In this document: one piece after another, positions 14,201 to 29,200 of the stretch | How positions within the stretch are numbered: the stretch's first letter is position 1 | How the letters are laid out: every line of letters begins with the position of its first letter | Source: Apis mellifera | Taxonomy: Eukaryota; Arthropoda; Insecta; Hymenoptera; Apidae | DNA: 64,000 nt | Assembly: GCF_003254395.2 (NCBI RefSeq) | Contig: NC_037642.1 | Span: 2,884,501-2,948,500, forward strand | Direction of reading: 5' to 3' | The notes under the pieces: model-generated | Told to the model about the DNA's origin: nothing | Databases searched by the model: none | Seen by the model: the letters and a program-made list of their open reading frames with translations, nothing else | Translations under genes and position numbers: made by a program

Positions 14201-17200
14201 ATATCTGATCGCCCGGAAAAGTTTGAGAAAACTAAAGTTTTATCTTTGAGTTATACACAAATAAATTAAACTTGATCTAGATCTTTACACAGTATAATCA
14301 CAAGAGTCTGAATCCAATCCAGTTTTATTATTATTATTTTCACAAAGATAATCGAAAATCAGAAAGTGAAACTTTCTTCATTATTTTTCTTTCTAGCAAT
14401 ATTTCTTTGAAGTATCAAGAATCACGACCATACTATATTGAACGACATATCGCATCTATCTTACTTTCTCTAAACTCTAAACATGCATTTATTTTCCCCC
14501 TTTCGACTGCCTAGAATAGACTCAACTCGATCCTCCAAAATATCCAAAAAATCGAAATTATTATTAAAATCTTCATCTAAAAACCTGTAACAAGCTTAAA
14601 GATAATACAAACGAGAGTGTTCAAACGTGTGTACACGCGAAGAGAGGTCAGGCTTCTGCCAATATCTCGGTCGTAGGACAACTTTATGGAGGATCGATCG
14701 TATGGGATCGATTTGGAGCGCGTTGGCGTGCATCATTGCGGCGAAATCGGGCGTAAAACACGTTTCTCGTGGGCATCGACCGACGAGAGAAGCCGTGTAT
14801 ACACACACGCGGCTCGCGTGTGTCGCATGAATCACCGAACGTTGTCGACTGATGAATGAGCTCCACGTTAAGTGCCCCCGTGCACCCCTCCGCCCACCTT
14901 CGCTCGGCCATCCACCCCCGCCGCCTCCGAGCCAGAGGCGGACAGCCACGCGATTCGCGTACGCATCTTGACCTCGCTGCACCCTTCCTTTCTCAACGAC
15001 GTCTCTAATCCCCGGGATTAACGATACTACACTTTTCCTCTCTCTTTCTCTTTGAAGATTTTTCGGTGCTGCGGCATTGCGGAGGATTATGAGGAGAACG
15101 TTCCTGGAATGTTTTTAACAAATGCTTAAGATAAAGTGACGCACTATTTTTAATTTTATTGCGATTGTGTGATTGCCAGTTGTTTGATTTTATGTTTATA
15201 TATATATATATATATATATACATTGAATCTGCTGTAACAAGAATAATAATACTATATATCAATTTTTTTTATAATTCTAATTCAAGATACATGTGACGAC
15301 TTGGTTTTCTCGGAATCAATTCTATTTTTGTATTTTATTACTTTAACAATCATTATTTCACTTTACTCGGATATATCTCAAAGTCCATCTTTTCCTTTTC
15401 TTTCAAATAAATTTAATTCTTCTTGTATTAGAATTATTTTTCTATTTTAAAAGTTTCCTTCTTTTGTTATATAAATTCCAATAGTATAATATTTATATAT
15501 AAAAATAATTTTTTACAATTTTTTTCTTGATAAAAAATAAATTTACTTGTTCTTCAATGTATGCATATGTATACTTTGAAACGATGCATGAGATGATTAA
15601 AGTCTAATGCAGTTTATTATTTTCTCTGAAAGTTTATTTATTGCTTGTTTGCTTATTTTCCATTATGAACGCAATTTCAAAACTGTTGAATGTTTTAACA
15701 TAATACATTTTCAAATCAAAATGTATTTTAACAAAAAGTAATAACATAATATAATATTTGCATAAAACTGATTGAACTTGTTTTCATTAGAATAATAAAT
15801 AAAATAAATTTTTAAAAAATGAATAAACTATATATATATTATTCTATAAAATGATACAAAATCAAATTTAAATAAAAAAATTATTGAAAAAAATATTCTA
15901 TATCTCTTCTATTTAACAATCTGCTAATCAATATATATATTTGCTTTTGAAAGAGTCAGTCAGCGTTTTATCTAAGTATTATAATATCTTTGCATGAATA
16001 TTTATTATTCGTGATAAACAATGAACATTGTTAAGCCTAATGAATATTTTAAAATTTGAATATCGATATTAAAGGGCAAATACTTATATTTAAACTATGT
16101 TCAATGAATTTAATTATGCATAAATATTCGATAATAAATATTCATGAAAATTAACAACTATTCATTATGACAGGTATGGAGTTGGCGTGACGAGAGTTAA
16201 AATAAAATTTACAATTTGGCGACCTGATTTTTGAGGAAAAAGCTAGAAATTAACATCGACACGATCTGATTCAAATATTAAGAACTACATTTATTTTATT
16301 CTTAATGTAATTATTCTTCATGTTAAAAATAAATGTATTATGTAAAATTTGACTTTGTAATAAGTATCTGTTTGTCTATAATATACTATATATTCTCTAT
16401 GATATATATGTATATCTTATAACATTGTTCACACATAAATATATGTTTATTATATACATCTACATGTATATTTTCTTTCAATAATAATTGTCAAAGAAGC
16501 TTTTAAGAAGCTTCATTATAGAAATAAAAATTATTATTTATATAAATACAATTTAAGATAAAGCAATAGTGCAAATAAAAAATGGAATAAAAATACTTAA
16601 ATAATTATTTCTGCCTCGATGCCCAGTGTTCATAGCAAATTCAAATATAATACGACATTTAAATATTAATATACATAACTGTACATCAGAGCAAAAGAAA
16701 ATTTCAAATAAGTTGAGAGAAATATCAAAATGAAATATTTGTTTAAGCAAAAAATATTTGTACAAGTTATAAATTTAAAATATCCGTATATTTGAAAGAA
16801 TATTTTTTTATTTAAATTTTGAAAAAAAAATTATTTGCAAAGTTCAATATAGAATTAAAGAAAAAAAAATAAACATGTGTGAAGAATGAACTTAGCAATC
16901 TAGTGATGTTATGGTACATTGAAATAAATGAGATAGAGCGAGGAATACTTAAAAATGCATACAAAATGGATACACAGAGATAATCTCGGATATGTGATAT
17001 ACTTCGAAGAAGGGATTTCTGTTGATCATTGTTTCGCCTATAATTTAATTACCAAATGGTAATCAAATGCAGTGTTGACACAATTCTATTAGAATTGATC
17101 ATTGTTCCGTGCATGCAAAATTCGATTATGACGTGGATAGTGATCTTTTGCACGCTAGACAGAGTTCTATGAATTCTGGCAAATTCTGATATGATAATCA

Positions 17201-20200
17201 TATTCTCGTGTAGAATTCTATCGTGAAATTATAATAATATTTGTCACACAGCTATTCTATCTGTTCCATCAATATTGTACTAACCAGTTGGAAATAAATT
17301 TACTTTGAATTTTAATAAAGCTGAAAAAGTTTTCGTAAGTATTAAAATTTAACATATTCTACGATTTCAAAAGTTTCTTCGAATAAATTAAAATTAAAAA
17401 TGATAAAGTTTAAATTTTGTCTGTTGAATAAAACTGAAATAAATTTTATAAATATTAAAATTTAGGAAATTCCATGATTTCAAATATGTAAATTTTGTCT
17501 GTGATATTATTTTTATGATCAAGTGTAATTATAATCTGATATCGTTTATAATTAATCTGTAAATAAGAAGAGAAATCAATATTATATTAACTATTTTAGC
17601 TAATATATTTTACTTTTACTATGTAATAAAAAAAATAATAATAATGTGTAGCATATGTTATCTCATCCTTTCATTTAATATCTAAACTTGGCAAGTTTCG
17701 CAAAGAAAATTGTGGATAAACTACTTACTTACGTTCAATATGAAGAAAAAAAAGAGCAAAGTAATAATTTTAGACTGCACGAGGATTTTCGTTAACGAAG
17801 TTCGTGTCCTATCTTTTTTATCGCCATATTCTGTTGATCGATGTTCTATAGAAACTCATAGTGCAACTTCAACGATAAATTTATCAATATTGGTTTTTCG
17901 TGAAAAGAAAAATAGAACCACAAGAAAAAACTCGTCGATACAATAGTTTTTTTAAATGAACAATTTTAAGTTTCCACATGATGCGTAATTTTGATATCGT
18001 TCGGATTCTATCATCTATCTGTGAATTCATTATCTATCTACCTCTCACAAGAGCATAATAATATTGGACTAGCATATTTTTTTTTTAAATTATTCTACAA
18101 TTAATCCAATTAAATATTTACTCATTTTTTTTATAATTAAAATATGAAAGAACATGTATTATAAATTTTCTCTTTAATCTATTTAACATAAACTTTATAC
18201 TCTATACGCAGAACCACGAAACATTTCACTCATTAGTATTCATTAATTTATCACAAAGTTTAAATTGGATACTGCAATTTTAATTGACGAATAAGTAAAT
18301 ATGTATTTTTATGAATCATAGAATGTAAAAAAAAAAAAAAAATGTTTCGCAGCAATTGATGATTTCATACACGTTTGATCTACCTTAATACCGTTACATC
18401 GGTAGGACCATGTTCCTATCTCGATTGCATGTTCCACTAATCTGCTTTGATATTGTCACAGATATTTCATGTACTTTTTAGTACCAGTAAAGATAACATA
18501 ATTCTTTTATCGATTTCTCTTGACATTTTTATAATAGAATGTACTTCTAGGCAAATAACATAGGCAAAAACCTATTTTTAAATTAAATAGAAAATAATAC
18601 TATGTTAGTAACTATTTTAATTTTAAATTCTATTAATTCTTTGTACGAATTTATAAATAAAAATTATTTTAATTAATTTTCACAAATTTGTTACTTTTTA
18701 AGAAATAGATTCTGTGCCAAATCAATTAATTAATATTTATCATTTTTAAATAAAGTATAAATAATTTGTAAAATAAATAATATTAAATAAATAAAGAAAT
18801 TGTTACTTGTACGTGTCTAGTTTAATCAGATAATTATATTTTTACACACCAATCTTAAATCAATAATTACTTCCTCGTATATAAAATTCACTATAAAATT
18901 CAACTACCTACTACTACCTTATCACGACTAAAATTTTTAATACAACTTCTTAGTTACATTAAATAAATCTCCAATTTTCAACTTTCCAACTTTCTTCCAT
19001 TTCCCCAAATACTACATCTCTTATTTTTCTTCCTCTCAATTCCTTCCTTCCTTCCTTCCTTCCAATCTGTTCGAAAATTCATACTTAATCCATGTTAATT
19101 ACCTCAAATAATTCATGCAAATCCCAAATCACATATCCTCAAATCCATCGTATATCACCAATTATGGTCTAACGTGTTAAACTATTGTCCACTGATTTCC
19201 GGTTAATCAAAGGACAGAGTACACAGGAGGAATATGGATTTCCCTTGAATATTGAACAAATTTAAATGGTATAGGCTCGATTAGGCGATATGCCAACGAG
19301 ATAATTATTAAGAGTAATGTAAATGCCTACTCGAATAAGTGACGAGGTTAGACTTAAACCGCGAATCCTGTTATTAAGGGGCCACTTAGGCGAGTGTGCG
19401 TCTGTTATGTAAATCGTTGATATAATTAAGGGATTTGGAAGCAAATTACTGTGAGTCATAGATTGTGTGGGCAGCATTATCGGATACGTCAGATACAGGC
19501 GCAATCAAATACATCGAATAGATAACGACGCATCGTGGAATGGAATCATACACTGGTCCGGGCAATACTTGTTTGATTGACAAATGTTTTAGCGCAGGAA
19601 AATCGTTTAAACGAGTAACAGACTTAGAGTTACGAAATTTCGAAGATAAAATAAAATAATTAAATAATTGGATAAAATTTGATTTATAATTGTTACTATA
19701 ATAATTATTATTTGATATTTAATTTCTTATTCATTTCAAATGAAGCGAAAAAATTCCTATTTTCGATTAACTTTATCTGGATTTGATTCAAGTATCATTT
19801 TCAAATATCTTATCTTAAATCTCGTGGGAGAGAAATAAGGAGCAATGATGGATCAAGTAGCAATATATGTAGGAAAAAAATTTCTTGATGTGAGATATGA
19901 GAGGTATCATGATTGTGACTTTATATGTAGATACCATTTTTAATATATTATAGTATTTGATTAAATATTTCAGGCTAGATGTTCTGATCAGATAGATTTT
20001 ATATTTTATTCTATCATCAATGAATAAAAAAAAAAGGCACAAAAAATTGAAATTAAATAACAAATAATAAATAATAATAAATAAAATGTTTCATTTAAAC
20101 ATCGTAATTAAATATTATCTATGTGATAACAAAATAAATTTATCTTGTTACAATCAAACATTTGTAACTTTCTGTTCAATCTCTTGTAGGTTTAATTACA

Positions 20201-23200
20201 AATCAACATACGTTAACAAATCAAAATACGAGCGTATTTTAACTCAACTTATTTATCACATATTTAATTTTATTTCTGTCGTACGAATTCAAAATAGTTC
20301 GGCCTTCACACGTGAAGTTTATCTGCTAATATAAGCCAAACTACTATCGTACTACAACTCGAACTAATTATATGTCGTGACCTGTTGGTAATCAACCATT
20401 TCATCTTACATGTTTCCTTTCCTTAAAATCGTATCGAATATTCGAAAACAAAATATACGATACATAAATCATTCGTTTCTTCGTTCATTAAACTTTCTTA
20501 CTGGGAACAAAACATTTATAATTCTAAAATAAACGATTATAAATAACTTTGTTTGAACTATGTAATGTATAATTTCATTGCAAATATAATTCAGTATTCG
20601 TGTATTTCACCTTCGAAAATATATCGATCTTCTTCAAGGTCTGGTACATTATTTAGTACATTGGCATCTTTCCTCGAGAAAATCTATGCCAAAATATCGC
20701 TTAAAAGGAAAGTTGACATTGGTGTTGCACGTTTCTACTATCAGAAATAAACCAAATTTTCGTTATTAAATTGCGCAATACACCAATTTAATTAATTAAA
20801 TTTCGACAAACTAACAAACTAAACCAAACTTAAATAACTTCAATCTTCGCCATCTATTCTGTGTAACATTTTTCATTATTTTCTCATTATTCGCATCCAA
20901 ATTGCACTCGAAATAATTATTGTTCCCTTCTATTGTTTTCCCTCGTTTGATAATGTTGCTCATTCGCGTTAATTTCTCTGTTACGAAACAAGCAATTACC
21001 TCGGTTCGAAGGCGGTTTCTATTATCTGTGTTCGCATGTAATTTTCATTTAAACAGGAAATATAATTCCTTTGCACAAAAATACGAATTTTCTAAGAATA
21101 TTGTAATTATAGTTTAAAATATATTTTATTTTGGCACCAGAATCTTTAAAGATTTGTTTCAAGATTTTACGTACACTTCATATTCAAAATATATTCATAT
21201 ACATATACAAAATCAATATTCGATAAATTAACATATGTTTGAAAATTACAAAATCTAACTTGTTCAAATCTTTTTCATTTAAATCCTTTTGCTAATATTT
21301 TGTTGTCAAATTTGATTGATAATTTGAAATAAATAAAATTTCAATTTTTCTTTTTAAGGACGACTTTAAGAAAAAGAATCGTAAGAATCTTGTAATAACC
21401 AAATATATATACACGTACCACAATTTGCACGTAGCATGATTTCAAAAGCAACTTCCACGCCTTCACACATACTTATCAGATCCATATTCTTTGACACCGT
21501 ATACGTGACAGTAATGGCGAACGTGTCGCGCTACTCGTATATCTCCTGTTCGATCTCAAAGCTTTCAACCCTCGCGACACGCTAATACGCCATCTTCCTT
21601 TTCGTCTCGTTTTCGAGTGTCGTACGTGTCGTCTTTTGTTCCCTCGTCCTGGCGTGCAATCCACTCGTTAAAATAATCTACACAAGGATGCAAAGTCTGG
21701 AATCCGTGTCTCCCATTATGTCTCACATGAACATTAAATCTACGAACATTGAATTAATTCGAGCCGTGTACACGAATCATCAACGATCGAAATTGCAAAA
21801 CCGCGCAAATTATCGTGAAAAAGATTGCCAGAACGGAAGTTTGCATGCGATTGATTGGAGGGATTGTACATACTGTATTCTATTATTTATCATTCACCAG
21901 ATAAAAGAAAAAAGAAAAAGAGAAACAAAGAAAAATAAATGATGATGTTAATAACATAACAATGATGGTAATAACATAATAAGTTAATTTCGCGATGTCG
22001 CTACTTGTCTTGTTATTGTTTTGTTATTGATTTTCTTGATCAATATAATTTTAATAATAAGAGAGATTATATTTTTTTTATTTTTTAAATAATGTAAATG
22101 AAATTCTATGTAATCGAATAGAATATTAATGTATTTTTTCTATTTCGTCAATTTTTTTCTCCGTTATCTAGATTATACTTGTCATCATTAGATAAATTAT
22201 ATAATTTAAGACAAATATTATTACTGGAATAATAAGAGTCTCATTATTTTGTTTCGTTTGAATTATCGATTGCTTCTTGTTATAATTTGTATCTTTTTTT
22301 TCTGTATGATATTCTATAATGAAAAGTACGTACTTTTTTTTTTATTCACAAAAGATATCATAATTGAGATTAATTTTTGATCATTGTAATAATTTTATAT
22401 AAAATATTAATTATTGGGATAATAAGAAGCAAAGAAATTGAAGACAAAAAAAAATGTCGATGAAACTTATTTGTTCTTTGATTTCTCTAAAAAATAAAAT
22501 TTTTCTGATAGAATTACTTTCAAAAATCTCTACTGATTAATAAATTTCATCATGCGATAACAATCTTAATATCATATACTTATAAAAGTTCGTGATTCTA
22601 TGTTTTATTTTCTGTTAGCTCGTAACCAATCTGTTTGCTCGTGAAATATATTATCGTATATTTTCTTCAAACGACTTTTCTCCGTGTAACGAGTCAATCC
22701 CATCGAGAATTAATTAAAATCGAAGATTTTTCAATTCTATATTCAGAGTTAATGCCCTCGATTTATCCTTTCCACTTTGCCTTCCGGTCTTTAAAATGCA
22801 GATTTATAACGAGATTAATAACAACTTCAGCTTCGTCGAATAAATTCAACTGAATGCAAATTGTGATTAAGCATTTTTATTAAGCGCGGTTTTTATTCTC
22901 TTTGTCGGGAATAATAATCGAAATAATAATATAAATAATTCACGTTTACGCTCAATTGCTTTGATTGAATTCGTGTAACTGAATAGGTTTCGATATACAA
23001 ATTGAAATTAAGATTTAAATTACAATGTTGAATATTGTTTCTCTCGTTGCAGTTTATCGTTAACAGATGAAAATTTTACATTTAATTGAGAAACACGTTT
23101 TTTTTTTGTTAGACGTGAAGAGTTTATGAAAATATGTCGAGATACAATCGGCAAGTATTTATTCCGTTCATAATCAATACTGGCATGTATGATTAAATAT

Positions 23201-26200
23201 AAATCATAATTAAGCAATTTTATTTCCGCCGCTAATTATTTCAAGTGTTTTATTTTCAATCAAGAATCTTGATTGAATGATCAAATTTTACGTTTCAATT
23301 TACTTTGTTTATTTCTCCCTACAACGATGATACTTATATCAGAATGTAGATATTTCCTCGAATAATTTTAATTCAAGATTAATGTTTGTATTGAAATCAT
23401 AAGATACATATTTAAAATTTAAAGAAGAATTACTTCAAATAATTACATTGCAATTTGATCATTTTATTTCTTCAAGATTAAACTTTAGTTATAACATATA
23501 TTTTTAAAACAAATTTTTATTCTGAATTGAAATTTACAATAATGCTAATATATATTAAGTTTCATAATATAATTATTTTTAAGAATCTCATCTTTATTTC
23601 ATATTTCATTCCTAAAAAATAGAAATCTTTATTAAATATAAAATAATATTTCTTTCTTCTAAATTCTTATTTTTTATATTCTTCTCTAAAAAATATTCTT
23701 TAAGTATTGTTATAAAAAATATATCTTGCTTATAAATTCACAATGCAAATACAAAGATTCTTATATTAGTATCTATTATTATTTAAGAATTAGCCTCTCT
23801 GTATTTACTTTTATATATAATAATAAAAGTTGATAATAAATCATAATTTCAATATCTGTACAAATAGAATTCATTTAATCATTCACTTTTGAACTATATA
23901 ATTTCTTTCTCCTTTGTTCTCTTCTTTTTCTTTCTTATACCACATCAAACAAATTGAAATTAATTTCCGATTACTCACACAACGAATCTATATTCCATTC
24001 TCAAAAACACGCTTATTTAAGCACGAAACAAAATACTATGCGGTACTATGTAGTAGTACACGTTGTGAAAGAGAATGAGACTCGTGTCGCAACAACGAAT
24101 TTTCACAATGCACGTCGAAATGCTCGAGGTATGCAACGATGCACCTGTACATTCACGAAGCATATCACGAGGCATTGTGCATGCTCGTAAACAATACGCG
24201 GTTCGTTTCGTATAAAAGGTACGAAAATAGCTGCTTCATTGATGATTTCTGTCTATTTTTATTTTTTCTAGTTCTTACTTTTTTAAAGGCTAAATTATTT
24301 AAAGAATCCTATGAAAAATAATATGTTAAATATAAAATATAAAAAATATATTAAATGTAAAATATAAATTTATATTAGAATATTTAAATTAATTAAATTT
24401 ATATAGAATACTTTGTTTTCTTACTTATTATTTTCAAAAGTTAAAAGTATTGGCATTGTCAGGTCATAAACAATGAAAAATTAAAGAATAGTATCAACTT
24501 TTTTTTTATCTTTCTTCTTTTTATCTCCATTTTTGTTAAGGAATAAAAATTCTATGAAAATTATATTTATATGAAATATAAAAGATCATATGCTATGAGC
24601 AAAAAATATATTTTATATATTTATACATATTTTATTTAAATGTTATTCCATTTGTTTTCCTTTTTTCCTTCTGAAATTGTGAAACTTCATATTTATTTAA
24701 ATCTATAAAATTGGAATAATGAAATAAAATTCCTTTTAAATAAAGCATTAATATTATCGAAGTATCTCAACAATTCAGTCAGGAAAAGAAAATATACAAA
24801 TGCGGAAAAACATATTAACATATTAAATACAACGTATGTTATACTTACAAGTCATATTGGTAATATATAACGTAAAAATACCTGTTCATTCATGGCTTCT
24901 GTTTGTTTTAGTTTACAAAGCCAGCAAAAATCCCTTTTACAAATTAATGTCTACAAATTAATAAGGCTTCTTACAGTATATAAATATAGTAGTTATTTTA
25001 AGCAGAAAGAAATTAATATATGAAAGTTCATTTTTTATATATAAAACTGACATAATTCCCTTTCTTTCTGCTATATAATTAAATTTTCTCAAATCGAAAT
25101 ATTAATTTATTTTAAATTAAATTATTTATAAAATTAGTTCTAAAAAAAAAAATAACAATGCTTGGAAGTTATTGTATTATGTCTCTAATTCTAACAAAAT
25201 GTCTTTAAACAAAGAAAGATAAGTCAGAAAAATAGCTTTGAAAGTTGGTATTCACGAACTCTTTTTATATAAATATAAATAGAACAATTAAAATACAAAA
25301 ATGAAGTTACGAAACTATTTTAATTAAAAGAAATTTCATTGTTTCCAGAAGCAAAGTAAACAAAGCTTTGATAACACACATAAAGCTAAGATATTATGCA
25401 AAAAAGCATTTTTGCATATAACTTTTACTCTAAAACAGAATTTCGTTCTCATATAGAATCTGCATAAATGAGTCATCTCGTTCATCCTCAACCTCTTTGT
25501 ACGGAAGTACGATATACTTTTCCGATTCGCGTTCTCATTTGATTTGTTCTCGTTACATAAAGCAACGTATGCATGTACCGAAGCGTTAATATTGCGCAAT
25601 GCTTTGTTCATGTGACACCTTGTTATACTGCGTTCTTCGATTTATCGTTGATTCAACTTTGGCTTTTGTCGTTTCTTTCTTTAACAGCCTTTGTGCTGGT
25701 AGCAGAATTTATTGCGCCATATTAAGATTTCAAAATTTTTATATTCAATTAGCATAAATGTGAAAATATAAAAATAAAAAGTAAATTGGATAAATTATAT
25801 TTAAATATTAATCAATTTAAGAAAAGGGGATGACATGGTGTTTAAATGTTAATTAAAAAAAAATCCTATTAGCAATTTATACATCATAGAAGAATAAATA
25901 TATATATATGCATATTTTTAATATTTATGATTTTTAATAACAAACAAAAATTATCTTCTATGGTAATAGCATGGTATAGCATAATTATTTCATTTCGATC
26001 GACAATATCTGTCATGCTTCATAACATAGTATATCAATGAAATGCATTCTTTAATGCATTAAAGCAGATCATGTTTCAACGGTATGAAATGATACCATGA
26101 TCGATTTGCAAGTATGATTAACTCGCGTTTATATAAAAAAATTTATTAATTTATTATTGATCATTGCGGATAGCAAATGTTAACATAGAAATATATAATT

Positions 26201-29200
26201 GTTAATTATTTATTTTTGTTTTTTGTACGTAATTATTTTCTTTTTTTTTACATACAAATAAAATTTATAATTTATCGATATTTCATAATTTATACTACTT
26301 TACTTAAAAAAAAAAAAAACAAATCGATCCTAAAAAATTTTCAAAAACCGCGAAATATTTCATTTCCACATCCCTCTTTCACACAGAAACTTTCATTAAA
26401 CTTTCACGAAATTTTGCACGCAATTTTGCGAATTACTTAGTTGAAAGGAATTCAAATTCACGCGAGTGAATTGAAAAGAGGAGTACTTGAAAAACCGTGA
26501 ACAGAGGGAAATAAAGATAGAATACCGTGTAATGAGAATCGAGTTGCGCCGGTTCCTTCTTCCGTAAAATGTCGTGGAAGGAAAAAAATAAAAAAAATAA
26601 AAAAAAATTCGTGTCCGACAAGAGGCCAGCGTGTCTGAACTGTAATTACATCCATTTACAGCTACGAGTTTAAAACGGCGGCGAGGACGCGCAGCGTTTG
26701 GTTACTGTCACGCTTTCCGGATTGCGACATTTTAAAGCGTCGACCGCGAACGACATTTCCGTCAGGATTCGCGTGCAAGCTTGAGCGAACACGTGTGCGG
26801 CTTCAAGATATGTTTTCCACATCCCGGTGAATGTTCTTTCGCTAATTTATTTTGCTGAATGTTGATGGCCTTTCACGGAAATTTGTATATGCGAAATAGG
26901 AGCCGAAAGAACAGAGGACATACAGATAACTTGAAATCTGAAAGAGTATAATATAGTAATGTTACTTCCAATTCTTGTGTTTCATCACTTCGAAGAATGG
27001 GAAGGATGGAATGCATGGATATCTCAAATCTTAGAAGCTTATAAATTTAATATAATGTAATAAATAATGTAATGAATTTATTAAAGAATATTTCAAGATA
27101 TCAAATTATAATATATAATTTATATATAATATAATTATACATAATTTATATATAATACATAATTTATGTAAAATATGCAAAATGTAATATGTAATATAAA
27201 AAAATATATATTTTTATAAAAATCTATAGTTTAAATATTATTAATATTTTATTATATCCCAAAAAGACGATTAGTTTATTAGATAAATGGTGTAGCATAA
27301 TGATAGAAATCGATGAACTTTAAACTTCATCTTGATTTCTTTCATTATACATCGTAATTATGCCACGTCAGATGGATTCATGGCCTAAACAGGGATCTAG
27401 GATAGTAGAAAGTTTCAGGGCCATCGCGGTGAATCTGACTATACCGGAACGTCGATTTCACTTTCTGCTTCCGTTTCACCCCGATGGAACGGAATTCATT
27501 ACTGGATGAAACTTTGAATAAATGTTCATGTTCGATTTAGCGAATCAACAAATTGATCCATCTTAAAAAAATATGAAAAATCTATCCTTATTATCCTAAC
27601 ATTTTTTTTATTATAATATAATATCATATGCATCTATAAGAAAATAATGGAATCATTATTTAATTTGAAATATATATTAACGTATATTTACTTTGTTTAT
27701 AAAAAAAATTTATAGCATTATGACGTCACGATTTAATTAATTTATATTATAATTTATTTTATAAAATAGAATCTAATATATAAGATTTTAAGATAATCTA
27801 GTTTGAAATCTCATGTTGAAAAGACATTAGCATAAGGATATTGAACTCGTACGATTTTGTCAATTGACGATTATACACTACGTGCATAACCAATACTGCA
27901 CAATTTCCCAATTAAAGATTTCCTCGTACAACTTTTAAAACTTAAAAGTTGTTCAATGTAAAAAAATTGTACGAGTCATCATTGTGTTCTCTTAATTTTC
28001 GATAAACTGTGACAAATCGAGTTTTTGCATATCGAAGAGAATGATCGATAATATCGTTGTTTATATCAAGTCAGGGCAAAATAAAATTCGATTTGAAAAT
28101 TCATTTTCATGCGTCATCGTTTTTCAATGCTGTTTAGACAACTAGAATGTGCGATTATGGATCGATGCGGAAGGTTTAATGGATTGCAACGATGCGCGTT
28201 CGATATTTGCATTGCAAATGATGTACGCATTAATGCGGCTCGGAAATAGGACATCGACTGATTTCTACGACTTCGTTAGATATCGATTTCTCTGCAAATG
28301 TCGGAATCAAACGCGAAGAAAGTCGTCGTATGATAATTACATGATAATTACAATGTGAAGTACATTTTCCATTTAATTCCTTTATCCTTACAAAAAAAAA
28401 GAATGCCATTTTTCTTTTAATTTTGAATGAGAAAAGAAGATATTTTAATTGCAATTTTATATAACTTCTTTGTTTTTCATATAAATTTTACGAAATTCGA
28501 ATAATAATCTTCTAAATTAATTTAGTTTTATTATAAATAGATTATTATTTTTCTATGAATGCATGCAATTCTTTGATTAAAAATTAAATTATTTTATTTA
28601 AAAAATAATCATTGAAATTTTTATTTGGAAACATTTTTTTTCGATATTTTAAATAATCAAATTATTTTGATCACTATATATTATAATTAATATGAAATTA
28701 AATTACGTATTAAAATATTAATTTTCTAGTTTTGTAATCAGATAAATTTATTATATGAAAATTAATTTCTTAATTGACTATTTAGTTATTAAATATTTTT
28801 AATTATTCGTTTCAATTTTCTTATCGCTTTTAAATATGTTAATATATATAATTAATATTTTTATAATAATTATTTCAATGTATTTATTTTCCCTTGAGAC
28901 TTATGCAAATACAAATTTTCCACTATCGATATAGACAATTTTACACAGTGTAGCATAACCTGTTTGTACCTGCGATACTTTCCTTTCTTCCTAAAAATTA
29001 GAAGCAATATATAATACACGTTTTGAAAGTTGTTAGTAAGATCGTTGCTATATAAAAGATTTTCATATATTTCATATTTATATGTGATTATTTTAAAATT
29101 GTTATATTTTAAAGACATTATTAGAATTATAAATATCTATTATTGAAGATAAAATTTAATACATGTAATTTATTAATATATAAAGATTAATTTTTTTTCT

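Larger units (their letters stand above)
7728..14589. other. Intron 1 segment with three GC-richer islands
   Basis: AT-rich background with compositionally complex blocks at about 8700-9130 (TGACG cluster), 10000-10450 and 11690-12120 (the last ends in a 50-nt pyrimidine tract). A 20-bp palindrome lies at 13782-13801. No coding frame is convincing. Confidence 0.6.
14590..15070. promoter_or_regulatory. GC/CpG-rich island in PACS intron 1
   Basis: The GC-richest block of the intron, with many CpG dinucleotides and C-rich runs at 14870-14940. Overlapping open frames on both strands are expected from low stop-codon frequency here and show no recognisable protein. It contains a 9-bp-arm hairpin at 14803-14823 and an inverted TAATCCC pair at 15006-15020. 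It may be an internal promoter or enhancer. Confidence 0.4.
15071..26639. other. Intron 1 segment, mostly AT-rich
   Basis: Complex, non-simple blocks stand out at about 16990-17230, 19070-19620 and 21430-21870. A (TA)12 lies at 15197-15220 and (TTCC)6 at 19040-19063. A diverged direct repeat lies at 17321-17486. Short open frames in the blocks show no family resemblance. Confidence 0.55.

Noticed and set aside
14596..14982. Overlapping frames of up to 128 codons on both strands
   Set aside because: They lie in the CpG-rich island where stop codons are rare. The Gly/Arg/Trp-rich translation resembles no protein.
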